NCBI RefSeq assembly: GCF_025685545.1
Contig: NZ_JAGSYC010000019.1
Span: 1-64,000, forward strand
Source of the DNA: Granulicella paludicola
GTDB lineage: Bacteria; Acidobacteriota; Terriglobia; Terriglobales; Acidobacteriaceae
Length of the DNA: 64,000 nt
Direction of reading: 5' to 3'
Shown: positions 8,724 through 17,347 of the stretch, piece by piece
Layout of the letters: the number at the start of each line of letters is the position of its first letter
Numbering within the stretch: position 1 is the first letter of the stretch
Notes under the pieces: generated by a model
What the model was told of the DNA's origin: nothing
What the model saw: only the letters and a program-made list of their open reading frames with translations
The model's database searches: none
Made by a program: the position numbers and the translations under genes

Positions 8724-9891
8724 CGTCCTTGACTTTCCAAGAGCAGTTGAAGACAGCATCGATAGACCTGACCGCGTGAAGGTGTATCACCTGCTTGATG
8801 AGGCCGAGCCTTTCTCTGAGGTCAATGGCGGCGCAATCTCGCGCTGGGCCGCAAACGTACTACGAGATAGCGAAGAGACGATCATCTGCCCCGATTACGA
8901 TAGCTCGTGGAGTTTTGACGAAAAGCGTCTCCAAAAGCTGTCGAATTGGCAGAGAACGGATATCATTCATCCGATCTTGTACCGTATGCCATGGATGTTA
9001 CAGAAGGCTTTCTACCTTCGCCTCTTTAGGCCTCTCTTGAAGCAGATGAAGTCCGGTGACATCCTGTACGTTCACAATCGTCCGGAGTGTGCTTCGGTGC
9101 TCAGCACCGTGGCTGCGAAGTACGGCATCACCGTAGTGCTTCACATGCATAACTCGCATCTCACGGTCGCGAAGTCTTCGCAACTTCGAGCGCTGAAGCA
9201 TACGCCCATCGTCTTTGTAAGCACTTTCCTGCAGCGTGAGATCGAGCAAAAGTTCCCAGGTCACTTTGCTCGAACCTATGTCGTTTACAACGGCGCTGAT
9301 GTTCAGCGTTTTTATCCTGCGCCATTTCGAGATAGCAAGCGGACGACTGTCGTTTATACAGGTCGCCTGATTGGTTACAAGGGTGCGCACATCCTTCTGG
9401 AAGCGATGCGGTTACTGCAGCAGAGAGGTGTCGATATCCAGTGCCGGATTGTCGGCGGATCATGGTTTGGTAAGAGTCGGACAACCGCTTACATGAAGAG
9501 CCTTCGACGCAATTGTCCGTCCAACACCGAGCTTGTAGGCTACAAGGCCGGCGCTGAGTTAGCGGAGATACTCCGCGAATCAGATATTTTCTGCTGTCCC
9601 TCCATCTGGAACGATCCATTCCCCCTGGCTCCCATTGAGGCTATGGCCACGGGATTGCCTGTAGTTGCATCCCGTGTTGGCGGCATTCCAGAGGCTTTAC
9701 AGTATGGCGGTGGTTTGATGGTTCCTCCCAAAGATCCCTCAGCACTGGCCGATGCAATGCAGGCGCTTACGGAAGACTCCGATTACAGACTGCGGCTTCG
9801 AGAAGAAGGCATCCATGCAGCAGACCGCAAATTCCGCTGGTCGAATGTGCGCGAACAGTATGAGACGGTCATCGAAAAGGTATCTGCATGA
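8713..9891 (+). CDS. Family 4 glycosyltransferase
   Basis: 392 residues with a GT-B fold. The N-terminal domain contains the acceptor region and HMHNSH. The C-terminal domain has VVYTGRLIGYKG, a phosphate-binding basic region, and the EX7E-type motif in FPLAPIEAMATGLPVVAS. Retaining GT4 enzymes use nucleotide-activated hexoses. The ATG at 8713 lies inside the 3' end of the exporter gene (11-base overlap), and the stop overlaps the next gene as ATGA, so it sits in the middle of a tightly coupled operon. The donor sugar cannot be predicted. Confidence 0.9.
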   Translation: MQSSVLDFPRAVEDSIDRPDRVKVYHLLDEAEPFSEVNGGAISRWAANVLRDSEETIICPDYDSSWSFDEKRLQKLSNWQRTDIIHPILYRMPWMLQKAFYLRLFRPLLKQMKSGDILYVHNRPECASVLSTVAAKYGITVVLHMHNSHLTVAKSSQLRALKHTPIVFVSTFLQREIEQKFPGHFARTYVVYNGADVQRFYPAPFRDSKRTTVVYTGRLIGYKGAHILLEAMRLLQQRGVDIQCRIVGGSWFGKSRTTAYMKSLRRNCPSNTELVGYKAGAELAEILRESDIFCCPSIWNDPFPLAPIEAMATGLPVVASRVGGIPEALQYGGGLMVPPKDPSALADAMQALTEDSDYRLRLREEGIHAADRKFRWSNVREQYETVIEKVSA

Positions 9892-12002
9892 GTAGTGGTA
9901 GTTCGGACCATGGGCTCAGATCCAGTGTTGGCTGGATGTTTATTGGGCAATGCAGCGGATATGTGCTCCGTGTCGTTTACTTCATCCTTATTGCGCGAGC
10001 GCTGGGAGTGGTTGAGTACGGCGCGGTTGCCGCTGCATTCGCGTTCGTAAGCCTTGGCGCACAGTACAGCCGTCTGGGCTCAGGTATGGTGTTGCTGCGG
10101 TACGTTTCTGCTGATCGACCGCAGTTCAGCGTGTATTGGGGAAATGTTCTAGCCACTACGCTTGCTGCAAGTGGCATCATCACGCTGGTGTTTACGCTGG
10201 TTGCTCCGCATATCCTCGACGCGAAGAGTGTTGGTCTTGTAGCTTTCACGGCTGCCGCAAGCTGCGTCTTCGAGCAAATCACAATCAGCACAACCCAGGT
10301 ATTTCAGGCCTTCCAGCGAATGGGATTCACGGCTGGCCTCAACTTGCTCACTTCACTGTTCCGAACAATCGCTGCGGCGGGCCTTCTGCTCACGGTTCAT
10401 CATGCAACGGCGAAGGAGTGGGTGATCCTTTCGATGATTGTCTCCGCCCTCGCAGCTGCGATTGGTGTCACCGCGGTTACGGTCTGCTTTGGGCGGCCAA
10501 CTCTAGATCTGAAAGTCTTCCAGTCCAGAGCGGGCGAGGGCATTGAATATGCCTTCGCAGCGTCCACAAACAGCGCTTACGACGACCTCGACAAAACCAT
10601 GCTGAGTCACTTCGGCATGACCGCCGCAGTAGGCATCTACGCCATGGCTTACCGTGTGATCGAGATGGCCACCGTACCAATCACCTCGATCCAACTCGCA
10701 GTTGAGCCACGTCAGTTTGCTCTCGGAGAGGAGGGCGTACTCGAGTCGGCGGCACTCGGTAAGCGTCTACTCTCAAAGTCGGTACTGCTTAGTTTGGCCA
10801 CAGCGGCCATCCTGTTCGCGGCTGCACCCGTGCTTCCCTTATTAGTGGGCAAGAACTTTAGCGAGTCCGTGAGCGCACTGCGGTGGCTCTGCCTGATCCC
10901 GTTATTTCGCAGTGTCCACCACTTAACGGGGAGCGTATTGACCTGCTCGGGAAAACAGCGCCTCCGAACAGCCAACCAGCTCGCGACAGCAGCCTTCAAC
11001 TTTCTATTGAACCTTTGGATGATTCCTCGCTTCGGCTGGGTCGGGGCCGCGTGGGCATCGCTATTGAGCGATGGAGCGCTCGGATTGATGAACTGGTTGA
11101 CCCTGCGCCACGTTCTGCGCAAGAAAATCAGCCGGGATCTTGCAGCCACTGCACCAAGCCTGGCACCGCCTGTCATCTCGATCGTTATCCCATACTTTAA
11201 TCAGGAGATGTATCTTCGCCACACGGTCAACAGTGTGAAAGCTCTGAGCTATCCCCATGTCGAAGTAATTGTGGTTGATGATGGTTCTACCGTCTCCGCT
11301 GCAAGTGTCCTGGAGGGTATAGATTCTGTGCAGATCGTCCGTACGGCTAATCGCGGTGTCTCTGCGGCACGTAACCTCGGGGCGAAGCTTAGCTCGGGCG
11401 ACTACTTCATCTTCCTTGATGCAGACGATTTGCTAGAAAGTTCCGCTATCGAAGCGCATCTCAAGTTGCTCGAGAGGTCGCCCAAAGCTTCGATGAGTTT
11501 CGGCGCCACGCAGATCATCAGTGCGACCGGGAAGATTCTGGTGAAACCCCACGTTTGCAGGCCTCGCCGCGACTACCTAAGGTCTATGCTGGTGAGCAAC
11601 CCAGTCGCCTGCCCGGGGGCGGCTATGATCTCGAAGGAGGCGTTCCATCGGGCCGGCGGCTTTGACGAACGTTTCAAGATGGCTGAGGACTATCTGCTCT
11701 TTCTTCGTATCGCTGCCCGTGAACAGATCGTTCGCCACGCCCATTGTGTGATTTCGTATCGAAGTCATCCCGCAGGTGTCTCTCAGGACAAGGCTGCAAT
11801 GCTTGCGAGTACCTTGACTGCGCTTGACCTGGTAAAAAGTGATCTGAGCGCCGAAGATCAAAAGTATCTGCAGCACGCTCGTTGGCGTTGGAGACACGAG
11901 TATGAGGAGAATAAGGGTCTTCGTTTTGCTTGCAAACGTTTTTATTGCAAGTTGCATGCCATGATGACAGTTCCCGTTTCTGCTTACTTTGGGCGCGAAT
12001 AG
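9888..12002 (+). CDS. Fusion of a polysaccharide flippase (Wzx/MATE-like) with a family 2 glycosyltransferase
   Basis: 704 residues in one uninterrupted frame. Residues 1 to about 420 are highly hydrophobic with repeated helices and resemble oligosaccharide flippases (SVGWMFIGQCSGYVLRVVYF at the start). From about 426, PPVISIVIPYFNQ begins a full GT2 domain with VVDDGS, FLDADD and CPGAAM. No start codon or ribosome site lies near the junction, so the GT2 is not a separate gene. The GT2 half resembles the free GT2 at 4683-5585 along its entire length. The fusion would place a transferase on the cytoplasmic face of the flippase. The start overlaps the previous stop as ATGA. I do not know this architecture as a common one. 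Confidence 0.88.
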   Translation: MSSGSSDHGLRSSVGWMFIGQCSGYVLRVVYFILIARALGVVEYGAVAAAFAFVSLGAQYSRLGSGMVLLRYVSADRPQFSVYWGNVLATTLAASGIITLVFTLVAPHILDAKSVGLVAFTAAASCVFEQITISTTQVFQAFQRMGFTAGLNLLTSLFRTIAAAGLLLTVHHATAKEWVILSMIVSALAAAIGVTAVTVCFGRPTLDLKVFQSRAGEGIEYAFAASTNSAYDDLDKTMLSHFGMTAAVGIYAMAYRVIEMATVPITSIQLAVEPRQFALGEEGVLESAALGKRLLSKSVLLSLATAAILFAAAPVLPLLVGKNFSESVSALRWLCLIPLFRSVHHLTGSVLTCSGKQRLRTANQLATAAFNFLLNLWMIPRFGWVGAAWASLLSDGALGLMNWLTLRHVLRKKISRDLAATAPSLAPPVISIVIPYFNQEMYLRHTVNSVKALSYPHVEVIVVDDGSTVSAASVLEGIDSVQIVRTANRGVSAARNLGAKLSSGDYFIFLDADDLLESSAIEAHLKLLERSPKASMSFGATQIISATGKILVKPHVCRPRRDYLRSMLVSNPVACPGAAMISKEAFHRAGGFDERFKMAEDYLLFLRIAAREQIVRHAHCVISYRSHPAGVSQDKAAMLASTLTALDLVKSDLSAEDQKYLQHARWRWRHEYEENKGLRFACKRFYCKLHAMMTVPVSAYFGRE

Positions 12003-12026
12003 ATAAATCTGGCCTGGGAGTGCTTG

Positions 12027-13256
12027 TTGAATATCGTCATCGTAAACGATAGCGCCACAATCAACGGTGGTGCCGCGAAGGTTGCTCTCACGGAGGCAAA
12101 AGCTCTTGCGGAGTGCGGACACAAGGTGCACCTGCTGTGTGGGGCAGGACCCATTGCTGCAGATCTTGCGAGCACTCGCAACCTGGTTATCCATCAACTT
12201 GATATTCCCGATATCAACGTCGATCCGAGTCGGATTCGCGCCATGAGCTTGGGTCTCTGGAACCCAGGTGCGCACAGATTTACCCAAGAGCTACTTTTGT
12301 CGCTCGACGCGACGCAGACAGTAGTACACGCTCACAGTTGGACGAGGGCGCTTACGTCGAGCGTCCTGCAAGCCGCGCTCGAAAGTAGGTGTTCTGTTGT
12401 ACTCACGTTGCACGACTATCTGATGGGTTGTCCGCAAGGAACATTTTTCCAACAACGTAAAGGTTGTCCCTGCACACTCGTGCCCATGGGCATTTCCTGC
12501 CTTGCAAGTAATTGTGACACCAAGGGCTATACGCACAAACTCTGGCGTGCGGGTAGAAAGTTTGTGCAGGACAAGGTCAGCGGAGCTCCACGAAATATTC
12601 GGAACTTCATCTATCTCTCGAACGCATCGTTGAATCAACTGAAGCCGTACTTACCCCCCGATGCAAACTACTACCGCCTGCCCAATCCGATCGACGTACA
12701 GCGACTCACACCTGCGGCCGTCGAGCGTTCCGATATATTCTGCTTTGCTGGTCGTTTCGTTCCGGAGAAGGGCGCGCTGTTGTTCGCGCAAGCGGCCCAG
12801 GCGCAAGCCATATCGGCGCGCTTCATCGGTGACGGTCCGCAGAGAGATCAGATCGTTCGCATTATGCCCTCGGCGCAGATGTCCGGCTGGATGAATAGCT
12901 GGGACTTATCGCGAGCGCTTCGCGACGCCCGTGCTCTTATCTTTCCATCTGTATGGAATGAAGTGCTCGGCCTTACTGTTCTCGAAGCCGCAGCTCAAGG
13001 TGTGCCTTCAATCGTCCCTAAAGGGTGTGGCGCTGAGGAGTCTGTTCTCGATGGCATCACGGGACTTCACTTTGAGAGTGGTAACGCGAGCGACCTGGAA
13101 GCAAAGATCTCCATGCTGAAAGATCCGGTGTTCGCGGCAAAGCTCGGTCGCGAGGCGTATGAAACATTTTGGTCCACGAAGGAATGGACCATGGCGAAAC
13201 ATATAGAAAATCTTGAAGCAATCTATGGAGAGATCCTCGAGAAGCGCCAAAGTTAG
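12027..13256 (+). CDS. Family 4 glycosyltransferase with Cys-rich insert
   Basis: About 409 residues with a GT-B fold. The N-terminus has NGGAAKVALTEAKALAECGH, a typical GT4 opening. A cysteine-rich insert follows LHDYLMGCP (about 130-175), with CPC and two further cysteines that could bind a metal or form disulfides. The C-terminal domain has CFAGRFVPEKGALLF and SVWNEVLGLTVLEAAAQGVP. Two TTG codons stand in tandem at 12024 and 12027; I prefer 12027 because GGGAG (12016-12020) then has a 6-base gap. The stop overlaps the stop of the opposing WecG-like gene. It is the last gene of the plus-strand EPS run. Confidence 0.88.
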   Translation: MNIVIVNDSATINGGAAKVALTEAKALAECGHKVHLLCGAGPIAADLASTRNLVIHQLDIPDINVDPSRIRAMSLGLWNPGAHRFTQELLLSLDATQTVVHAHSWTRALTSSVLQAALESRCSVVLTLHDYLMGCPQGTFFQQRKGCPCTLVPMGISCLASNCDTKGYTHKLWRAGRKFVQDKVSGAPRNIRNFIYLSNASLNQLKPYLPPDANYYRLPNPIDVQRLTPAAVERSDIFCFAGRFVPEKGALLFAQAAQAQAISARFIGDGPQRDQIVRIMPSAQMSGWMNSWDLSRALRDARALIFPSVWNEVLGLTVLEAAAQGVPSIVPKGCGAEESVLDGITGLHFESGNASDLEAKISMLKDPVFAAKLGREAYETFWSTKEWTMAKHIENLEAIYGEILEKRQS

Positions 13257-14140
13257 GCCTTCGATACTAGCGACTTTCCTCGAGGAGACTTTTCATTCCT
13301 TGCGCGAAGTTCTGCAGGCGCATGGTTCGCTTTGAGAGTAGTTCTAGCCTGAGTCGGAACATCGCTGCGTTTTCTTCCGAAGAATTGCCGCAGAACGACT
13401 GATAGGAACTGCAGGTTGCCCACCAGGTATCTTTTCCAAAGTCTTCGGGGTTCGATACAGAGGCGCCACAGCCACTCGCAGCCAGCTCTCTGCCAGAATA
13501 TCGGTGCTCGTTTGGTAAAGCCTCCAACCAATTCGAAGCTGCCACCCACACCGATCATTACCTTGGCTCGTACGTGCAGGTGTTCCTCGATCCAGTACTC
13601 AGCCTTCGGCGCCCCGAGAGCTACAAAAACGATGTCGGGATTGGCAGCATCGATACGATCCGATACTTCTTTATCCAGCGCAGAATCTTCATCGAACCCA
13701 AACGCAGGACAGTCGATTCCAGCCACGATCAGGCCGGGATAACGTGCGCTCATGCGTTCCATGGTCGCTTCTGCTGCCCCGGGTCGGCCACCCAGAAAGT
13801 ACACGCTCTTGCCGTAGATTGCCGCCTCTTCACAGAGCCGCACCATCAACTCAGTTCCATTGACGCGACCGCGCAAAGACTGGCCCAGCGCAGACGCTAC
13901 CCAAAGCAAGGGGACGCCATCTGCAGTGCTCACCGAGGCGTTCGCGATCAGCCTCGCAAGGCGAGGTTCGTTAGCGGCAAGGGTAACAAACTGCGCGTTC
14001 ACGGTGACGACTTGCTGGCATCTCGCGCACGGGTCGCTCGCGAGTTGCAGAATCTCTTGAACTGTCTCCGGCAAAGACAGTGGATCGAGAACGGTCTTCC
14101 CAATCGTCACACGCTTTCGTGGCTTGATAGCTATACTCAC
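13253..14140 (-). CDS. WecG/TagA/CpsF-family glycosyltransferase (GT26)
   Basis: 295 residues. The central TADGVPLLW, the VYFLGGRPGAAE stretch and VFVALGAPKAEYWIEEH are the hallmarks of this family, and the tail IEPRRLWKRYLVGN is a typical membrane-associating end. Members add the second sugar to an undecaprenyl-linked precursor, such as UDP-ManNAcA or ManNAc transfer in enterobacterial common antigen and teichoic acid. Its TAA stop overlaps the TAG of the plus-strand GT4 tail to tail. It lies 69 bases downstream of the LamG-glycosidase gene on the same strand and may be co-transcribed with it. About 40 extra residues beyond the conserved core are basic and low in conservation. Confidence 0.92.
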   Translation of the reverse strand: MSIAIKPRKRVTIGKTVLDPLSLPETVQEILQLASDPCARCQQVVTVNAQFVTLAANEPRLARLIANASVSTADGVPLLWVASALGQSLRGRVNGTELMVRLCEEAAIYGKSVYFLGGRPGAAEATMERMSARYPGLIVAGIDCPAFGFDEDSALDKEVSDRIDAANPDIVFVALGAPKAEYWIEEHLHVRAKVMIGVGGSFELVGGFTKRAPIFWQRAGCEWLWRLCIEPRRLWKRYLVGNLQFLSVVLRQFFGRKRSDVPTQARTTLKANHAPAELRARNEKSPRGKSLVSKA

Positions 14141-14209
14141 AGTTCCTCCATCTTCAGTATCACAGCCCCACGACGGGAGTATGTCGGCAATAAGCCACCT
14201 ACATCGCTT

Positions 14210-16516
14210 TCATCTAAAGATGATTACGTTCACGCTCAACGGAGGTAGCACCACTTCAGTGCCATCATGCCACGATGGCATTCTGGTCATGACAGGCCCA
14301 GCTTGCCAGTCGCCACTGCGGCTGCGATCATACTGCCGTTTGCCATAGCTCCATACCTCCACCGCATCTCCCGCCCGCCGCTCAGCGAGCCGCACCGGTA
14401 CCGCATGCTCATGATCGGCATCCCGGTTTATCAATAACACCGCATAGGACCCATTGTGGGTTGCAGCATAGGCCGCCAGCCATGGAGCCCCTGCCGCGTC
14501 GGTTTGCACACGCAGCATATGCTCGCCGTCCTTTACGAAGCCGCTCTGCGAGAGAATCTGAAATCCTCTCGCGGCCGGCATCAGGTCACCTGGTTTAAGC
14601 CCCACTTGCACCTCTCCGACATTTGCGGTAGAGCCCGTATACACCAGCGCGGTATTACCGCAACCCGACCACCAGTTGTACGCAGACTCCCCCTTTGCAT
14701 CGTAGTTATATGTCGAGCACACGGCTGTTTCGCCTTGCGCTTGCCACGTTGCGAACTCGACGCCCGCTTGCATAAACTCAGCGATTTGTATTGCCGTGAA
14801 AAGCGGCATCACTGCACCCATACTCTGTTTCGACCACTGATTGCCGCTCTCTTCTCCATTCCATTCCGTCACCCATATTGCTCCTGAAGGCTTCCCCGCA
14901 TTCAGCAGTTGCGTTTGAAAAGAAAGCAGCGTCCCTCGCACCTGTGTGCCTGCGTCTACACGCTCTTGATAGAGAGTGGATCCATCCGTAATTGGATCGA
15001 CGATCGGATATGAATGGAGTATCAGTGCATCAAACTTCGCCTGCTTTAACAACGGAACCTGATAATGCACTAGCGGGTCGTACCCTGGATTAGGCCCTGC
15101 TGACGGTACGGCAATCCGCACAGTTGGATCGACTGCTTTTATTGCTTCGTAGAACTGTGGTTCATATGTCGTATAAGTTGACAGTTCATGCCCATGCGAC
15201 TTGAAGTAGGGGTTCGGATGCAGGTCAATGTTTGGGCCATCATAGGAGTACTGTTCGTTCCCAATCTCCCATCGATTGATGCCGTACTTCCGCTCTTGAT
15301 TGGCGAAACTTACGAGGTCTGCCCCATTACGTTGCGCGCTTCCGCCGTCATCGCAACTCGGTGGATTGCTCCCATAGTTGACTGTCATATCCACATCGAG
15401 CCCCAACGGTTTCGCAACCGCCTCCATCATGTGTTGCAAAGTGTTGCTCGTTGTACCCGTTCGAGATGGCGTGGTTTGCCCATCTACTGCCGTGCAATCC
15501 GCTTTACCGCCTCGCCAGTTGTCGGCATCCGGAAAGCCACCTCCCGTATAGCGAAGCGCAGTCACTCCCGCAAGTTTCAATCCTGTCAGCAGCGCTGCCA
15601 GCGGAGCAGGGGAGAGGTCCTGGTTCGCATCGACATAGCCAAGCACATCGCGATGGATAACCCCGAGCCGGAGCGGTAGCACCAGAACCCCTCCAGCGGG
15701 TGGAGAAGATAACTTCGGCTTGAAGTCATCTCCTACTTCAGCTGCACTCCACGCTCGGTTTGCGATCAGAGCTTTTGCAATCGACATCTGCTTGCCGGTC
15801 TCGCAACATCCAGGAAATAGCTGGTAGTAAAAAATTGCGTCGTCCAGCAACTCCTTATACGATACCTTCGAACGCAATGTCCCGTCGACGTAAAGAGAGA
15901 GTTCACCCTCATTCCACGTCATCACGATCCGATGCCAGCTATCGCTTCGCAGATCGCAATGTTCTACATGAAAGCTTTCTCCAAGTCGTGTCCTAAATGA
16001 GCCACGAACGCAAAGCTCCTTCGAGTCCGTTTTTTGCAAGACCTCCACAGCCACGCTCGACTTGCCATCGATTGCCGTCATGGACTCTGCCATGAGCGGA
16101 TAGCCGCCGGCGTCTGCGTTGAGCCAGAGGGCCAAGGTTCCAGCGTGTTTATTGAGGAATATTCCCTGCTGCTCAAGTTTTGCCTGGCTGTCGAGTGTCT
16201 GTGCTGCGTGCTCGCCATCCGGTACGGGGCCTGCCACGCCGCCTTGGATACCAAGACCGTGCGTAAAACCATGCGCTAATGGCCACGCGCCAAGATAATC
16301 AAACCCCAGGTCATCGCTCTGTTTTTCGCAAAGGGCCCAGTAGGCAAATACCCCAGGCTCGGTTTCATAAAAAGAGTCGTAAGCGGACTGGCATGCATTG
16401 GCTCGCGGTAGTTCCATTGCAGGCTGCTTGGAAGCAGATGACTGGGAGGACGCGGATGCCACGCCTAAAGCGAAGAGGCAATAAGCAATGTGAGCGGCTT
16501 GCAGTAACTTTCTCAA
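14210..16516 (-). CDS. Secreted LamG-containing clan GH-A glycoside hydrolase
   Basis: 768 residues from the start chosen here. A signal peptide (LRKLLQAAHIAYCLFALGVASA) is followed by a LamG/concanavalin-like domain (about 98-268, with WHRIVMTWNEGELSLYVDG). A TIM-barrel catalytic domain follows, with WEIGNEQY (acid/base E421) and WVTEWNGEE (nucleophile E551), then a beta-sandwich tail. The pattern fits GH39/GH51-like xylosidases or arabinofuranosidases, but the exact family is uncertain. I chose TTG at 16516 because AAGGA lies 6 bases upstream and the signal peptide then starts the protein. The longer frame from ATG 16702 adds 62 residues that look non-functional. It may trim the polysaccharide made by this island. 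Confidence 0.82.
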   Translation of the reverse strand: MRKLLQAAHIAYCLFALGVASASSQSSASKQPAMELPRANACQSAYDSFYETEPGVFAYWALCEKQSDDLGFDYLGAWPLAHGFTHGLGIQGGVAGPVPDGEHAAQTLDSQAKLEQQGIFLNKHAGTLALWLNADAGGYPLMAESMTAIDGKSSVAVEVLQKTDSKELCVRGSFRTRLGESFHVEHCDLRSDSWHRIVMTWNEGELSLYVDGTLRSKVSYKELLDDAIFYYQLFPGCCETGKQMSIAKALIANRAWSAAEVGDDFKPKLSSPPAGGVLVLPLRLGVIHRDVLGYVDANQDLSPAPLAALLTGLKLAGVTALRYTGGGFPDADNWRGGKADCTAVDGQTTPSRTGTTSNTLQHMMEAVAKPLGLDVDMTVNYGSNPPSCDDGGSAQRNGADLVSFANQERKYGINRWEIGNEQYSYDGPNIDLHPNPYFKSHGHELSTYTTYEPQFYEAIKAVDPTVRIAVPSAGPNPGYDPLVHYQVPLLKQAKFDALILHSYPIVDPITDGSTLYQERVDAGTQVRGTLLSFQTQLLNAGKPSGAIWVTEWNGEESGNQWSKQSMGAVMPLFTAIQIAEFMQAGVEFATWQAQGETAVCSTYNYDAKGESAYNWWSGCGNTALVYTGSTANVGEVQVGLKPGDLMPAARGFQILSQSGFVKDGEHMLRVQTDAAGAPWLAAYAATHNGSYAVLLINRDADHEHAVPVRLAERRAGDAVEVWSYGKRQYDRSRSGDWQAGPVMTRMPSWHDGTEVVLPPLSVNVIIFR

Positions 16517-16691
16517 TACTGATCCTTGAAAGGCTCTGGTGTTCGGCGAGAGTAATCGCCCGGTGTCGCGAAGAGATCGGCAAGAAGTGGAACCATCGGT
16601 TCCGTAGAGATTTGAAGAGAAGAAGCGATAACGGCGCTTGGCGCCTGCGGCCAGGGAACTTGCCCGGCCGCAAGCAAAAAGCAAGCCAGGG

Positions 16692-17090
16692 TTAGATTCC
16701 ATCCAGTAAATCGGATAGGGTGAGCTTCATTCCGAGCGCGATCACTTCAAGCATATGGAGGGAGATCGACTTACGTCCTCGCTCTACGTCGGAGATAAAA
16801 CTGCGGTCGATACCGAAGTCTACCGCCATGCGTAGTTGGGTCATGTGGCGCGAACGGCGGAGTTCGCGGAGACGTAGACCAAACCGTGAGCTTATGTCAC
16901 GGGGAAGGAAATCGACCGACTTGTCGATAACGACGTGAGTAGAGGGTGTGACTCGTGGAAAAAGGGGCCCGTCAGAAATTCGTACACTGCTGGGCCCAGG
17001 GGCGACTACATCGTTGCCACGTGGATGACCCGCAGAGCGGATCGTGGCAACCGGAGAGGACGCATACTGTCCCCCTGCATAACCATGCAT
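16692..17090 (-). CDS. XRE-family helix-turn-helix transcriptional regulator
   Basis: 132 residues. The last 70 residues form a classic XRE domain: FGLRLRELRRSRHMTQLRMAVDFGIDR, then SFISDVERGRKSISL and a closing helix ending at the C-terminus. The first 60 residues have no recognisable domain and could be partly untranslated, but I see no better start. It sits directly upstream of the LamG-glycosidase and WecG-like genes on the same strand, so it may regulate them. An 8-base palindrome, GTATATAC (17091-17098), abuts the ATG and could be an autoregulatory site; this is inference. The 257 bases upstream contain no other gene. Confidence 0.82.
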   Translation of the reverse strand: MHGYAGGQYASSPVATIRSAGHPRGNDVVAPGPSSVRISDGPLFPRVTPSTHVVIDKSVDFLPRDISSRFGLRLRELRRSRHMTQLRMAVDFGIDRSFISDVERGRKSISLHMLEVIALGMKLTLSDLLDGI

Positions 17091-17347
17091 GTATATACTC
17101 CTGGTTTTTTTGTCGTGATTGTTGTGTCGAGCTTTGCTCCTTATTGAATAGGCACTTCATTGGTGCTCAGCGGCGTAAGGCTCGCATTCATTGCACTGCG
17201 GTTGATCAAGCCAGCGACGTTACCATGTCGATACCTGGGTTTCATCTTATGACGCAATTCTGATGTTGTTAGCAAAGATATTCTGGTTTTAGCCGTCACA
17301 AAGATTCTGATTAGCGTGGTCCACAATTGGACTATGGTGAGCACCTG

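Noticed and set aside
11100-11200. Possible missed start of a separate GT2 gene in the flippase fusion
   Set aside because: No ATG/GTG/TTG with a ribosome site lies at the domain border, so a single fused gene is kept.
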